Shown here in pieces: positions 63,725 to 64,000 of a DNA stretch of 64,000 nt (position 1 is the first letter of the stretch; every line of letters starts with the position of its first letter). This DNA is from Ridgeia piscesae (taxonomy: Eukaryota; Annelida; Polychaeta; Sabellida; Siboglinidae). Location of the stretch: assembly GCA_025642075.2 (NCBI GenBank), contig JAODUO010000630.1:158501-222500 (forward strand). Direction: 5' to 3'. The position numbers and the translations under genes were made by a program. The notes under the pieces are model-generated. The model saw nothing but the letters and a program-made list of their open reading frames with translations, did not search any database and had not been told where the DNA came from.

Positions 63725-64000
63725 TCGGGAGAAGACATAAATAGGTTCTATAACGTCGTCGATGACACTTTAGGGAAACCAAATCACTACACAATAATGA
63801 TGGGAGACTTTAATGCGCAAATAGGGAAAATAACAAACCCTATGGAAACGGCAACGGGCAAATTTGGGATCGAATTGAGAAACGAAAGAGGCGATACTTT
63901 CGTAGAATGGGCAACATCAAGAAAGTGCAAAATCATGAATACCATGTTTCAGGCGAAAGCAGGAAGGAGATGGACATGGAAAAGCCCAAACGATGTAACG
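63725..64000 (+). pseudogene. RTE-like LINE endonuclease domain, 5'-truncated, runs off the window
   Basis: After TAG at 63,722 the frame is open to the last base (92 codons). It reads EDINRFYNVVDD, MMGDFNAQIGK, NERGDTFVEWA and RRWTWKSP. GDFNAQ and the WTWKSP segment are hallmarks of the AP-type endonuclease of RTE-like non-LTR retrotransposons, which nicks target DNA before reverse transcription. The piece begins inside the endonuclease domain, as expected of a 5'-truncated insertion, and no stop is seen. Whether the rest is intact lies outside this window. It belongs to the same broad class as the relic at 53,048-53,400. Confidence 0.85.

Overview
This is eukaryotic, animal nuclear DNA. It is AT-rich and mostly non-coding. 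It holds short- and long-unit tandem repeats, tRNA-derived SINEs, decayed non-LTR retrotransposons, one long-inverted-repeat DNA transposon, and one very large uninterrupted coding exon. There are no operons, CRISPR arrays or prokaryotic genes. The mix of a Merlin-type transposon, RTE-like LINE pieces, SINEs with an L2-like tail and very long (TG)n tracts fits a marine invertebrate, most likely a lophotrochozoan such as a mollusc. That placement is an inference and moderate at best.

Layout. 1-0.8 kb: decayed SINE sequence with a 77-bp perfect inverted repeat. 0.8-15.9 kb: non-coding sequence with short AT-rich and GC-richer patches and two G-quadruplex motifs. 15.9-22.8 kb (minus strand): the main gene. 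It is a CpG-richer block with two overlapping open frames (1,768 and 561 codons) that join through one extra base in a six-base G run, giving a predicted Ser/Thr/Pro/Lys-rich, probably disordered protein of about 2,300 residues. Its 5' side (22.8-23.3 kb) has a strong start context, upstream short ORFs and a CCAAT box. Its 3' side ends in a stop codon two bases before a good splice donor. 25.4-26.6 kb: an 11-bp tandem repeat and a kilobase of (TG)n. 31.8-34.7 kb: a minisatellite of about 46 units of about 62 bp. 34.7-44.3 kb: non-coding, with a perfect 47-bp palindrome. 44.3-45.1 kb: a SINE head and a promoter-like motif cluster.

45.2-50.9 kb: a 5.67-kb Merlin/IS1595-like element with about 325-bp terminal inverted repeats roughly 98% identical to each other, a 7/8-matching 8-bp target duplication and a DDE transposase frame at 49.0-49.6 kb. 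It also contains a visibly dead LINE reverse-transcriptase piece, a repeated 53-mer, a 124-bp tandem repeat and a CGTT/ACG-rich tandem repeat. 53.0-53.4 kb: a decayed RTE-like LINE 3' end, followed by a SINE. 55.4-56.0 kb: an 18-bp minisatellite. 56.5-58.7 kb: microsatellites. 59.3-59.7 kb: a second full SINE. 61.3-62.9 kb: two diverged copies of a module with a well-placed ATG and a short reading frame. 63.7-64.0 kb: a LINE endonuclease frame running off the window.

The only strongly supported host gene is the large serine-rich one. Several S-x-[I/L]-P motifs in a basic, Ser/Pro-rich background suggest, without proving, a microtubule plus-end (EB-binding) protein. The N-terminus faintly recalls CCSER-type proteins. 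Long frames inside the (TG)n tract and the minisatellites are repeat artefacts.
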